From JAWOLE01 sp963815655 (GTDB lineage Bacteria; Acidobacteriota; Thermoanaerobaculia; UBA5066; Gp7-AA6): a DNA stretch of 64,000 nucleotides. The notes beneath the pieces were generated by a model. It made no database searches, was not told where the DNA came from, and saw nothing but the letters and a program-made list of their open reading frames with translations. The DNA is taken from contig CAWFHK010000001.1 in the NCBI GenBank assembly GCA_963815655.1, positions 868,001 through 932,000 of the forward strand. Reading direction: 5' to 3'. Position numbers and translations under genes: made by a program. Shown one piece after another: positions 53,377-62,269 of the stretch. Numbering within the stretch: the first letter of the stretch is position 1; the number at the start of each line of letters is the position of its first letter.

Positions 53377-54159
53377 TCAGGAGTCCGAGATCCCGTCGCC
53401 GCCGAGCGCGGCCGAGTAGAGAAGCAGCGCCGCCGCGACGGCGGCGTTCAGCGAGTCCACCGGCGGGCGCATCGGAATGGTGTAGCGCCTGTCGAGGCAG
53501 CGGTAGGCCCCGGCGGGGAGGCCGCTTCCCTCCGATCCGATGACGAGGACGGACGACGCCGGGGGGCGGGACTCGAAAGGGCTCTCTCCTCCCGAGGCGA
53601 CGGCGCCGCAGACGGTGCGCCCCGCCTCTTTCGCATCGGTCGCGAAGGGCTCGAAGGAGACCCGCCCCGACACGGGAATCCGCAGGACGCTCCCGGCGCT
53701 CGCCCTCACGGCGCGCGGATGAAAGAAATCCGCCGTGCCAGGAGCCGCCACGATCCCCGAGCAGCCGGCCGCCTCTCCGACCCGGACGATGGCGCCGAGG
53801 TTGCCGGGGTCCTGGATGCCGAAGACGAAGACGGCCGGCCCCGGCCGTCCGAGGATCTCGGAAACGGGAACGTCGCGGCGGCGGGCCACGGCGAGCAGGT
53901 GCTGGGGCGTCTTCGAGTCGGCCAGTCTCTCGAGGACCGCGCGGGAGACGATCCGCGGCCGCGCCGGAGTCAGGGCGGAGAGCCTCCCGGCGCGCACGCT
54001 CGCGTCGTGAAAGACGTGCTCGAGGGGGAGCCCGGCGGCCACGGCTTCGAGGATGGCCTTCTCCCCCTCGAGGAGAAAGTGGGTCCGCGCCTCGAGGCTA
54101 CGGCCGACGTCCCGGATGAGCGGATTCGAAGGGGATTCGATGGCCGCCACGGCTCGCAT
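53377..54159 (-). CDS. SpoU-family RNA 2'-O-methyltransferase (TrmH/RlmB-like)
   Basis: 260 residues. The SPOUT knot motifs are complete: FGIQDPGNLGAIVRVGEAAG (motif 1), IGSEGSGLPA (motif 2) and IPMRPPVDSLNAAVAAALLLY (motif 3). An N-terminal substrate-binding domain (about 1-85) places it in the TrmH/RlmB group that 2'-O-methylates rRNA or tRNA. ATG 54159 is almost on top of a -10 element; GTG 54150 would fit a leaderless transcript better. Confidence 0.88.
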   Translation of the reverse strand: MRAVAAIESPSNPLIRDVGRSLEARTHFLLEGEKAILEAVAAGLPLEHVFHDASVRAGRLSALTPARPRIVSRAVLERLADSKTPQHLLAVARRRDVPVSEILGRPGPAVFVFGIQDPGNLGAIVRVGEAAGCSGIVAAPGTADFFHPRAVRASAGSVLRIPVSGRVSFEPFATDAKEAGRTVCGAVASGGESPFESRPPASSVLVIGSEGSGLPAGAYRCLDRRYTIPMRPPVDSLNAAVAAALLLYSAALGGDGISDS

Positions 54160-54160
54160 G

Positions 54161-54167
54161 CTATAAC
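54161..54167. promoter_or_regulatory. Symmetrical, bidirectional -10 element
   Basis: CTATAAC reads TATAAC on the plus strand, 8 nt before ATG 54176, and TTATAG on the minus strand in front of the methyltransferase start. The divergent gap is only 16 nt, so both genes must use this element or one further inside the opposite gene. Confidence 0.5.
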
Positions 54168-54175
54168 CGGCGCGG

Positions 54176-55372
54176 ATGAAATCGCTTCGCGGCAGGCTCG
54201 ACCTGGGCGCGACTGCCCCGGAGGCGATCTCGGCCTCGCCCCTCTCGGCCCTCTGGACCTTCCCGGCCATGATCCTCTCCGCGTTCCTCGTCGCCTGGGG
54301 CGCCGAAGCGGCGGAATTCCTGATCTCCCAGGGGCTCGCCCTCGCGGTCCTCGCCCTCGTCCAGACGTTTCCGGAGTTCGCGGTCGAGGCGGTCATCGCC
54401 TGGAGGGCGGGGAAGGACCCGCCGATGGTCCACCTCGCGATCGCGAATTTCACCGGGAGCCTGCGCCTCCTCACGGGTCTCGGCTGGCCGATGATCTACG
54501 GCGTCGCGGCCTTCTATTCGGTCCGGAAGATGGGCAGGCGCCTCGGCTCGATCCGCCTCCACGACGAGCACTCCGTGGAGGTGGTCGGACTGCTGCCGCC
54601 CCTCCTCTATTTCGTCGTCATCTGGGCGAAGGGGAGCCTCTCGCTCGTCGACTCCGCCGTTCTCGCCGCGACGTACGCGGGCTATCTCTGGATCCTGCTC
54701 CGGCTGCCGCCGCGGGCCGAGCCGCCCGAGGAGGACGAGGAGGTGCCGGCCGTTTCCCGATGGGCCCTCTCGTTCACCGGGGCGAGACGCTGGGCCGCCG
54801 TGGGCGCGCTCCTCCTGGGGGGCGGTGCCGTCATCTTCTTCGTGGCGGAGCCCTTCCTGAACTCCATGCTGGCTCTGGCCGTGAGCCTCGGCATGTCGCA
54901 GTTCGTCTTCATCCAGTGGGTCGCCCCGTTTCTCTCGGAATTCCCGGAGAAGACGTCGGCGTTCGCCTGGGCCCGGCGGGTGACGCGCGCTCCCGTCGCC
55001 CTGATGAACATGGTGTCCTCCAACATCAACCAATGGGGGATTCTCTCGGGGCTGCTCGCCGTGATCTATTGCTGGAGCCATGGCTCGACGGAGCCCCTCC
55101 CCTTCGACGCGTTTCAGCGCCAGGAGATCCTGTTGACGATCCTGCAGGCGTTTCTCGGCTGGCTCTTCCTCGCCTCGATGGACCTGGAGTCCTACGAGGC
55201 GGGGGGCCTCTTCGCCCTGTGGCTCGTCCAGTTCCTCGCGCCGTCCACGCGCCACGCGATGTTGTACGTTTACGGGGGATGGATCGCGATCGAGATCGGG
55301 CTGGTCGTCCTGGGAAGGAAGTCGCTCGAGGCGTTTCCCGCCTTCGCGAGGGTCTGGAGGAGGCACCTGTGA
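54176..55372 (+). CDS. Sodium/calcium exchanger-like (CaCA superfamily) membrane protein
   Basis: 398 residues with about ten membrane helices. Two internally related segments carry the alpha-repeat-like QTFPEFAVEAVIAW...NFTGSLRLLTG (about 60-105) and PFLSEFPEKTSAFAW...NMVSSNINQWG (about 245-290), the ion-binding inverted repeats of CaCA exchangers with Glu and Asn in the expected places. Probably a cation antiporter in the inner membrane; ion uncertain. GTGA overlap with the aminotransferase. Confidence 0.78.
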   Translation: MKSLRGRLDLGATAPEAISASPLSALWTFPAMILSAFLVAWGAEAAEFLISQGLALAVLALVQTFPEFAVEAVIAWRAGKDPPMVHLAIANFTGSLRLLTGLGWPMIYGVAAFYSVRKMGRRLGSIRLHDEHSVEVVGLLPPLLYFVVIWAKGSLSLVDSAVLAATYAGYLWILLRLPPRAEPPEEDEEVPAVSRWALSFTGARRWAAVGALLLGGGAVIFFVAEPFLNSMLALAVSLGMSQFVFIQWVAPFLSEFPEKTSAFAWARRVTRAPVALMNMVSSNINQWGILSGLLAVIYCWSHGSTEPLPFDAFQRQEILLTILQAFLGWLFLASMDLESYEAGGLFALWLVQFLAPSTRHAMLYVYGGWIAIEIGLVVLGRKSLEAFPAFARVWRRHL

Positions 55373-56562
55373 CGCCGCCGAGGCTGTCCGGGCGGGTCGC
55401 GCACCTGGCGCCTTCGCCGACGGCGGCCGTCGCGCGGACCGCGCAGGCCATGGCGGCCCGCGGGGTGGATGTCGTGGACTTCGGATTGGGGGAGCCCGAT
55501 TTTCCGACGCCGGACTTCGTGGCCCGGGCCGGCATCGCGGCGATCGAAGCCGGCCGGACGAAGTACACCGACTCCGCCGGGGACCCGGGACTGCGGGACG
55601 CCATCGCCGAGAAGTACCGTCGGGAGCAGTCCGCCCCCTGCGCCCGCGAGAACGTCCTGGTGACGGCGGGAGCCAAGCAGGCGGTGTTCAACGCCTGCCA
55701 GGCGCTTTTCCAGGAGGGGGACGCCGTCGCGATTTTCGTCCCGTACTGGGTCTCCTTCCCCGAGATCGTGCGTCTCTGCGGCGCGAGGCCGCTCTACGTC
55801 CCGACCGACATCCGTTCCGGGTGGAAGCCGACCGCCGCGGCCCTCGAGCGCGCCGCGACGGAAGAGACGCGCGGAGTCATCCTGAACTCTCCCTGCAACC
55901 CGAGCGGCGCCGTCGTGGAGCCGGAGGAGCTCGCGGGCATACTCGCCTGGTGCGCCTCCCACAGCGCCGCGCTCCTCTTCGACGAGACCTACGACCACTT
56001 TCTCTACGAGGGAAGGCGGCACGTCTCGGCCGCTTCTCTCTGGAAGGAGCACGAGGACCGCATCGTCGTCACCGGCGCGGCGTCGAAGACCTACGCGATG
56101 ACGGGCTGGCGCCTGGGATGGGCGCTCGCCCGCAGGGACCTGATCTCCTCGATGGCGTCGTACCAGAGCCACTCCACGTCCAACGCCTCCTCGATCTCGC
56201 AGGAAGCCGCCCGGGCCGCGCTCGCCGATCTCCCGCGTTCGGAGGCCTCGGTGGCGGAGATGTTCGCGCAATACGCGCGTCGGCGGGAGCTCATGACGCG
56301 AAGGCTCTCGGCCCTGCCCGGAGTCGATTGCGCGGAGCCGGAAGGCGCCTTCTACGTGTTCCCGCGGGTCGAGGCCCTCTACCCGAAGAAAGGGGTCACA
56401 GGTTCGGTCGAGTTCTGCCGCCGCCTCCTGGACGAGGCGCATGTCGCGGCCGTGCCCGGAGAGGCATTCGGCATCGACTCCTGCGTCCGTTTCTCTTTCG
56501 CCACGTCCGAGGACCGCATCGAAGAAGGCCTGCGCCGGTTCGAGACCTGGCTCCGGGCCTAG
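55369..56562 (+). CDS. Class I/II PLP-dependent aminotransferase (aspartate type)
   Basis: 397 residues, fold type I. LGEPDFPTP at the N-terminus, ILNSPCNPSGAV, LFDETYDHFLYEG and the PLP Lys240 in SKTYAMTGWRLGW with the substrate-binding Arg near the C-terminus (CVRFSFA). Most like AspC of the Thermus/Bacillus subgroup. GTG 55369 overlaps the exchanger stop. Confidence 0.9.
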   Translation: MTPPRLSGRVAHLAPSPTAAVARTAQAMAARGVDVVDFGLGEPDFPTPDFVARAGIAAIEAGRTKYTDSAGDPGLRDAIAEKYRREQSAPCARENVLVTAGAKQAVFNACQALFQEGDAVAIFVPYWVSFPEIVRLCGARPLYVPTDIRSGWKPTAAALERAATEETRGVILNSPCNPSGAVVEPEELAGILAWCASHSAALLFDETYDHFLYEGRRHVSAASLWKEHEDRIVVTGAASKTYAMTGWRLGWALARRDLISSMASYQSHSTSNASSISQEAARAALADLPRSEASVAEMFAQYARRRELMTRRLSALPGVDCAEPEGAFYVFPRVEALYPKKGVTGSVEFCRRLLDEAHVAAVPGEAFGIDSCVRFSFATSEDRIEEGLRRFETWLRA

Positions 56563-56566
56563 CAGG

Positions 56567-57538
56567 CTAGCTGAGCGTGGTCTCGTCGAGCGTCCAGAGC
56601 GGAGACTGAGGCCCGGGCGGCGGCGCCACGACAGCCGCGGGCGGGGCGAGGGTCGGCCCAACGCGGTCATAGAGCGCGAGGTAGGAGCCCCAGGCCGCGA
56701 TCCGGATGGCGGGACGGATCGTCAGGACGGCGATCTGAAGAAGGATGTGCAGCGCGATCGCGAGCGCGGAAATCGCGGGCGCGATCCACTCGATGCCGAT
56801 CCCGAGGAGAAGGAGAGCGCCGCCGAAGAGGAACCAGAAGAGGAAGATGCCCAGGGCCCGCGGCCAGCGTCCTGCCAGCATCCGGCGGGCATGGCCATAG
56901 GCTCTCCAGGCGCCGATCGCGGAATCGGAGCGGCGCGCCGCGCGGGCGAAGTCGTGGAGCAGCGAGAAGACCGCGTAGAGCAGGAGAGTGCCGAGGACAA
57001 TCGCCACGCGGAAGAGGAAAGTGGACGAGGCGCCCGGAGGCAGATTCTCGAAGAACCTCCTGGAGATGGCGTGTTGAGCGGCAAACCACACGCCGATCGT
57101 GGCTCCGGCGCCAATCAGGAAGATCAGGAAGCACTTCACGTTGTGCCAGGCGTTCCTCCGGATCCCGGCGACGAAGTCCGGGACCGTGAAGGGGGCGGGC
57201 TTTCCCAGGACCGACACGATTCCTCCCGCCAACAGGATCTGCTGGAGGATCACGATCAGGACGGCCCAGTTCGCCGCGGCCCGCGATCCGGCGACGGCGG
57301 CGCTCTTCTCTCGAAGGAAATCGAAGACATCCGTCGGGGCGAAGAGCGGGTCGTTCTTCAGGATGTGGTCTCCGGCGAGCGTGCCGGCGAAGGAATCGCG
57401 AAGGGCCGGGAAAAGCGGGGCCGCCGCGAGCACGGAGAGGACGACGGTGACCGCCGTCAGCAGAAGGACGAGCCCCTTCGTCCGCCCCAGGACGGCGAAT
57501 CCCGCCCCGATGCTGCTCCTCTTCCCCGACGGGCTCAT
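56567..57538 (-). CDS. Polytopic membrane protein of unknown function
   Basis: 323 residues with six or seven predicted membrane helices (about 22-42, 90-112, 132-155, 172-200, 228-250, 255-280). No known motif; a Pro-rich C-terminus. ATG 57538 overlaps the M1 peptidase TGA (ATGA), so it is translated together with the peptidase. Its 3' end is 4 nt from the converging aminotransferase gene. Confidence 0.65.
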   Translation of the reverse strand: MSPSGKRSSIGAGFAVLGRTKGLVLLLTAVTVVLSVLAAAPLFPALRDSFAGTLAGDHILKNDPLFAPTDVFDFLREKSAAVAGSRAAANWAVLIVILQQILLAGGIVSVLGKPAPFTVPDFVAGIRRNAWHNVKCFLIFLIGAGATIGVWFAAQHAISRRFFENLPPGASSTFLFRVAIVLGTLLLYAVFSLLHDFARAARRSDSAIGAWRAYGHARRMLAGRWPRALGIFLFWFLFGGALLLLGIGIEWIAPAISALAIALHILLQIAVLTIRPAIRIAAWGSYLALYDRVGPTLAPPAAVVAPPPGPQSPLWTLDETTLS

Positions 57539-59703
57539 GCCGCCGCCCACGCCGCCTGGAGGAGGAGACCGATCCAGTAGGCGGCCTTGGCAAAGTATTT
57601 CGCCGCCGCCCGATTGCCCGCCGTCGCCGCCGCGCCCTTTCCCTGTCCCAGCACGATCGAGTCGTTCAACCGGTTCCAATCCCAGGCATTGGCCCGATCC
57701 GGGTCGGCGGCGGCCCACGCGAGCTTCGAGGAGTAGCGGACGCGCAGCCGGACCCACCGCGCGTCCGCCGGGAGTTCGCGGTCCAGGACGCGCCCGTCCT
57801 CGAAGACGAGCCGCGCCCGCGCCGCGTGCGGCCACTCCCCCCGATTGCCGAAGACGACGACGCTCTCGTACGTCTCCCTCTCCCCGGATGGCGAACCGTC
57901 TTTCTCCTTCGACGGGAGGACCCGGCGCCCCTTCTCGTACGTGGCCCGCCCGCCGGCGCGGTCGAAGACGCCGGAGTCCTCGGCTTCCTCTTGGGTCTTC
58001 GCGGAGACGACGCTCCAGTCCAGCCGCGAGGCCCCCTCGACGAGATTGCGGCGGTAGGTCGAGAGATCGCGTCCCGACACGCGCTCGAAGACGTCGAAGA
58101 AGTCGGAGGTCGAAGGGTGCCGGAAGGACCACTCCTCGAAGTAGGCCCTCTCCGCCCGCGCGTAGGTCTCGACGCCCAGGTCGGCGCGCAGCTGCGCGAG
58201 GAAGAGGCCGACCTTCGGGTAGGAGTTGACGCTGTAGGCGCCTCCGGAGAAGTATCCCCAGGCGACCCGGCGGATCGGATCGAGGTTAGGGAGCCGAGAG
58301 TAGCTGCCGTGGGCGAAGGATTCCATGTCGAAGCCGATCCCGCCGGGCAGCCGCGCCGGCCTCGGGCCGTAGGCGAGCTGCAGCGCGCGGAACTCCGAAT
58401 CCGTGTTGATCCCTTCGTCGAGCCACGACTCCTCGAACTCGTTGGACCCGACCATCCCGTACCAGTACTGGTGCCCGAATTCGTGGATCGTGACGTCCTC
58501 GACGAGACGGATTCCGTCGAGCGGCCAGCGCAGGAAGACCTTCGGCGCGTCGCCGGTGATGAACGTCGGATACTCCATCCCTCCCGCGCCGAGGCCGTCC
58601 TCCGGCGGATCCACGACGGTCAGGGTCTCGTAGGGATAGGCGCCGAACCAGAGCCCGTAGAAGGAGAGCCCGACCTTCGTCGAGCCGATGTACCGGTCGA
58701 GCGCCCGCGCGTGGTCCGGCTGGAGCAGGAGCCGCACGGAGACGGGTCTCAAGGCGAGCCGGCCCTCGGGAAGCCCGAGCTGCCGGGCGGCCAGCGCAGT
58801 CCATCCGGACGGAACGTCGGCGGACGGATCGAACCGGAATTCATGGACCTCGAATCTCGGATCGGCGGTCCAGGCGAAATCATGGACGTTGTCGGCGACG
58901 TACCGGTAGACCGCCCGGCCGCCCGCCTTCGATTCGGAGACGCGCTTGCCCGTGGCGCCCACGACGAAGGAGGCCGGCACCGTCAGGGTCACGTCGTAGA
59001 GTCCGTAGTCGGCGTAGAACTCGGAGTTGGCGTGGAAGGAGTGGCAGTTCCATCCTCCGGCCGCGCGGCCCCGCATTCCGGCGGGCTCGTAGACGCCGAT
59101 CTTCGGGAACCACTGCCCGACGAGGTGGAAATCCCGGACGAAGCCGGTCCGAGCATAGACCCGCGGCAGCCTCGCGCGGAAGGCGATCGCGAGAACGATC
59201 TCGCCGTGCGGGGCAACGGGGGACGGGAGCGGGACGGAGAGCACGGTCTCGTCCGAGGGGCCCCGCTCCTCCTTCGCGCCGGGAAAGGGATAGCCGTCCG
59301 GCTGGATGAGCCGCGCCGAAGATTTCAGGTCGGCGCCCGAGGAGGTCTTCATCGACAGCACGTCGATCCATCCCCAGTCCTCCGGCTTCGTTCCGGCCTT
59401 GTCGCCTCGAAGCTGGCCTCCCGATTCGCGGGCGAAGATCGAGTGGTTGTTCTTGAAGGCGTTCAGGTACAGGTGGAATCGCAGCTCGGAGACCGGGTCG
59501 CCGGAGGGGTTTCTCCAGAGGAGGCGCTCCTGCCCCTCGATCGTGTGCGTCGCGGGATCCAGCGTCGCTTCGAGCGTGTACTCGACGACCGGAGGCGACA
59601 CCGGCGCGGCCGCGGAGAGCGTGTCAGCGCAGAAACAGAGCGAAAGGACCGCCGCCAGCCGCGACGCGGCCCGCTTCGGAGTGCAGAAGGGGAGTTGCTT
59701 CAA
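57535..59703 (-). CDS. M1-family metallopeptidase, exported
   Basis: 722 residues. A signal peptide (SLCFCADTLSA) precedes an N-terminal beta-domain (about 40-250), then the gluzincin core with GAGGMEYPTFI (GGMEN-like) and zinc motif HEFGHQYWYGMVGSNEFEESWLDEG (HExxH-18-E), and a helical C-terminus (about 480-722). Likely a periplasmic aminopeptidase. The start is uncertain: TTG 59703 is the first plausible codon in front of the signal peptide and has only a weak GAGG before it. Confidence 0.82.
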   Translation of the reverse strand: MKQLPFCTPKRAASRLAAVLSLCFCADTLSAAAPVSPPVVEYTLEATLDPATHTIEGQERLLWRNPSGDPVSELRFHLYLNAFKNNHSIFARESGGQLRGDKAGTKPEDWGWIDVLSMKTSSGADLKSSARLIQPDGYPFPGAKEERGPSDETVLSVPLPSPVAPHGEIVLAIAFRARLPRVYARTGFVRDFHLVGQWFPKIGVYEPAGMRGRAAGGWNCHSFHANSEFYADYGLYDVTLTVPASFVVGATGKRVSESKAGGRAVYRYVADNVHDFAWTADPRFEVHEFRFDPSADVPSGWTALAARQLGLPEGRLALRPVSVRLLLQPDHARALDRYIGSTKVGLSFYGLWFGAYPYETLTVVDPPEDGLGAGGMEYPTFITGDAPKVFLRWPLDGIRLVEDVTIHEFGHQYWYGMVGSNEFEESWLDEGINTDSEFRALQLAYGPRPARLPGGIGFDMESFAHGSYSRLPNLDPIRRVAWGYFSGGAYSVNSYPKVGLFLAQLRADLGVETYARAERAYFEEWSFRHPSTSDFFDVFERVSGRDLSTYRRNLVEGASRLDWSVVSAKTQEEAEDSGVFDRAGGRATYEKGRRVLPSKEKDGSPSGERETYESVVVFGNRGEWPHAARARLVFEDGRVLDRELPADARWVRLRVRYSSKLAWAAADPDRANAWDWNRLNDSIVLGQGKGAAATAGNRAAAKYFAKAAYWIGLLLQAAWAAA

Positions 59704-59814
59704 GTGACCTCGATCCGAGAAAACGCGGGAATGGCGGTTGAGGTTCCGTCGCGAGTCTACTTTGACATCTCGCCTTTCCGGCAAGAAATGCGGATGGCGA
59801 GCCCGTCCAGTCAA

Positions 59815-59820
59815 TAGAAT
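59815..59820 (+). promoter_or_regulatory. -10 box, leaderless promoter
   Basis: TAGAAT, 6 nt before GTG 59827. A TTGACA at 59762-59767 is too far away to be its -35. Confidence 0.5.
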
Positions 59821-59826
59821 CCCGCC

Positions 59827-60813
59827 GTGTCCCTCCGCTTCGCGTTCCTCACGGGAGGCACCGGTTTCGTCGGTGGCCGCGTCGCCCGGGCCCTCTGCGC
59901 GCAGGGGTGGGGGGTGCGGGCGCTCTCCCGGCGCGCGAACGGCTTTCCCCGGGACCTCCCGGTCGAAGCCGTCGCGGGAGACCTGTCGGAGGGCTCTCAG
60001 GAGGCGCTCGGCGCCGCGCTGCGCGGGTGCGAGGCGATCGTGCACGTGGCGGGGCTCCTCAAGGCGCGTACCCTCGAGGAGTACCGGGAGGTCAACGTCG
60101 CCGGGACCGAGCGCCTGGTCGCGGCCGGCAGAAAGTGCGCTCCGGAGGCCCTCTTCCTGCTGGTCTCCAGCCAGGCCGCCGCGGGCCCGGCCGGGGAGGC
60201 GGGGCCGGTGCGCGAAGATGACGCGGCGCATCCGGTCTCCTGGTACGGGCGTTCCAAGCTCGAAGGCGAAGAGGTGGTCGCGCGGGAATGGAAAGGACCC
60301 TGGCTGGTTCTCCGCCCGAGCGTGGTCTTCGGACCCGGCGATCGGGGTCTCTTGAGGCTTTTCACGGCGGCCGCCCGTGGCTGGGTCCCGGCGCCCGCGG
60401 CGAGCCGCCGGATCCAGATTATTCCTGTCTCCCTCGCGGCCCTGGGAATCGCGCGGGCGGCGGCTCGGCCCGACCTCTCCGGGAAGAGAGCCTTTCTCTG
60501 CGACCCGGACCCCATCCGGGTCCGCGATCTGGCCGCGCAGATCGCGCGATTGCCGCCGCGTCCTGCCCGCGTCGTGTCGATTCCCGATACGCTGGTCCGG
60601 CTTGCCGGAGCGGCGGAGACGTTGCGTGAAGCCGTCACGGGACGCTCCCGCCCCTTCAACGCCGACAAGGCGCGGGAGATCCTGGCCGGAGACTGGCTTT
60701 GCGAGCCGGCACTGATGCGGAAGCATCTTGATTTGCCTCCCCCGTCTCCTCTGGAGTACACGCTGCGGGAGACCTGGGACTGGTACGCGCGGCACGGGTG
60801 GCTCCGATTGTAA
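59827..60813 (+). CDS. NAD(P)-dependent epimerase/reductase (extended SDR, NDUFA9/CerR-like)
   Basis: 328 residues, extended SDR fold: LTGGTGFVGGRVARAL (TGxxGxxG), VHVAGLLKARTLEEYREVNVAGTERL, catalytic Ser in VSSQAAA, and SWYGRSKLEGEE (YxxxK). Sequence style is that of the NDUFA9-like atypical SDRs. In Caulobacter such a protein, CerR, reduces the keto group during ceramide synthesis. The serine-palmitoyltransferase-like gene 51 nt downstream makes that role attractive here. Start is the leaderless GTG. Confidence 0.78.
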   Translation: MSLRFAFLTGGTGFVGGRVARALCAQGWGVRALSRRANGFPRDLPVEAVAGDLSEGSQEALGAALRGCEAIVHVAGLLKARTLEEYREVNVAGTERLVAAGRKCAPEALFLLVSSQAAAGPAGEAGPVREDDAAHPVSWYGRSKLEGEEVVAREWKGPWLVLRPSVVFGPGDRGLLRLFTAAARGWVPAPAASRRIQIIPVSLAALGIARAAARPDLSGKRAFLCDPDPIRVRDLAAQIARLPPRPARVVSIPDTLVRLAGAAETLREAVTGRSRPFNADKAREILAGDWLCEPALMRKHLDLPPPSPLEYTLRETWDWYARHGWLRL

Positions 60814-60864
60814 AATTTGCTAAGATCACGCGGACGGGACTCGAGAAAACTGCTGGGAGGCAAG

Positions 60865-62106
60865 ATGAGCAAACCTGCTCCGGCGGAAAAAATCCCGGTC
60901 GAGAGCGGTTCCCCTTTCTTCGACAAGTGCTACCGGTACGACGTGGCGCAGCGCGTCCGCGAGGCCGGGGTTTACTCCTTCTTCCGGGTCGTCGAGTCGG
61001 CGCAGGACCCCGAGGTCACGATCGGCGGCCGCCGGCTCATCATGCTCGGGTCCAACAATTACCTCGGTCTGACCAACGACCCCCGGGTCAAGGAAGCGGC
61101 CATCCAGGCGATCCGCCGCTACGGCTCCGGGTGCGCGGGGTCCCGGTTCCTGAACGGGACGCTGGACCTTCACATCCTCCTGGAGGAGCGCCTTGCCGAG
61201 TTCACCCGGCAGGAGGCCGCCGTGACGTTCGCGACCGGGTTCCAGGTCAACCTGGGGGCGATTTCCTGCCTCGTCGGCAAGGGGGATTCGGTCTACCTCG
61301 ACAAGCAGGACCATGCCTGCATCATCGACGGGGCGCGCCTCTCCTTCGGCCAGGTCCGCAAGTTCCGCCACAACGATCTGTCCGACCTGAGGCGGCAGAT
61401 GCAGCAGGACACCGGCGCCCGGGGGCGCTTCATCGTGGTGGACGGCGTCTTCTCGATGGAAGGGGACATCGCGCCTCTTCCGGCGATCCTGGCGGCGGCG
61501 CGGGATTTTGGCGCCGGCGTCATGGTGGACGACGCCCACGGCTTGGGCGTGCTCGGCCCGACCGGCCGCGGGACGTGCGAGCACTTCGGCCTGGAGGAGG
61601 ACGTTGACCTCATCATGGGGACCTTCTCCAAGTCCCTGGCTTCGGTCGGAGGGTTCATCGCCGGCAACGCGACCGTCATCGACTACATCAAGCACACGGC
61701 GCGCACGATGATCTTCTCCGCGGCGCCGCCCCCCGCGTCCGTGGCGGCGGCTCTGGCGACTCTCGACATCATCGACCGGGAGCCGGAGCGCCGGGCGCGG
61801 CTCTGGCAGAACACGCTCTTCTTCCGCGAAGGGTTGAAGTCGCTGGGCCTGGACACCGGCAACTCGGAGACGCCCGTCGTTCCCATCGTGGTGGGGGAGG
61901 ACGCCGTGGCACTCGAGATGGTACAGCGCCTCCACGAGGCCGGCCTCTTCGTCAACTGCGTCATCTCGCCGGCCACTCCGCCCGGCCGGGCGCTCATCCG
62001 CACGTCGCTCATGGCGACGCACACGCGGGAGCAGCTCGCGCGAGCCCTCGAGACGATCGGACGGATCGGCCGCGAGGTCGGCCTGATCCGCGCCGTCGAA
62101 GTGTGA
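60865..62106 (+). CDS. Alpha-oxoamine synthase, serine palmitoyltransferase/KBL-like
   Basis: 413 residues. The AOS blocks are intact: LGSNNYLGL, GSGCAGSRFLNGTLDLH, VDDAHGLGVLGPTGRG and the PLP Lys256 in GTFSKSLASVGGFIAG. Candidates are 2-amino-3-ketobutyrate CoA ligase, AONS and serine palmitoyltransferase; the neighbours favour the last. A GGGAGG ribosome binding site 6 nt before ATG 60865 decides the start. Would form 3-ketosphinganine from serine and an acyl thioester. Confidence 0.82.
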   Translation: MSKPAPAEKIPVESGSPFFDKCYRYDVAQRVREAGVYSFFRVVESAQDPEVTIGGRRLIMLGSNNYLGLTNDPRVKEAAIQAIRRYGSGCAGSRFLNGTLDLHILLEERLAEFTRQEAAVTFATGFQVNLGAISCLVGKGDSVYLDKQDHACIIDGARLSFGQVRKFRHNDLSDLRRQMQQDTGARGRFIVVDGVFSMEGDIAPLPAILAAARDFGAGVMVDDAHGLGVLGPTGRGTCEHFGLEEDVDLIMGTFSKSLASVGGFIAGNATVIDYIKHTARTMIFSAAPPPASVAAALATLDIIDREPERRARLWQNTLFFREGLKSLGLDTGNSETPVVPIVVGEDAVALEMVQRLHEAGLFVNCVISPATPPGRALIRTSLMATHTREQLARALETIGRIGREVGLIRAVEV

Positions 62107-62118
62107 GGCGCCCGCGAC

Positions 62119-62267
62119 CAGGTGTCAGGGAACAGGTTTCAGGGGAAATGCAGGTTTCCGGTTTCAGGTGCCAGGTGTCAGGTGAGGCTAGGTCCCCGTC
62201 CCTGAAACCTGATACCTGGCACCTGACACCTGCCTTTTCCCTGACCCCTTTCACTGACACCTGGCCA
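62119..62267. repeat. Heptamer inverted repeat R18 (GTGTCAG/GTTTCAG family)
   Basis: Left arm 62119-62184 mixes GTGTCAG, GTTTCAG, GTGCCAG; right arm 62197-62267 carries the reverse complement plus CCCTGACCCC. It ends 2 nt before the ATG of the acyltransferase gene. The left arm shares the internal sequence AAATGCAGGT with R16. Confidence 0.86.
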
Positions 62268-62269
62268 CC

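Noticed and set aside
59704..60795. N-terminal extension of the M1 peptidase frame to 60795
   Set aside because: The extension is antisense to the NAD-epimerase and would precede a signal peptide; it is only an open frame.
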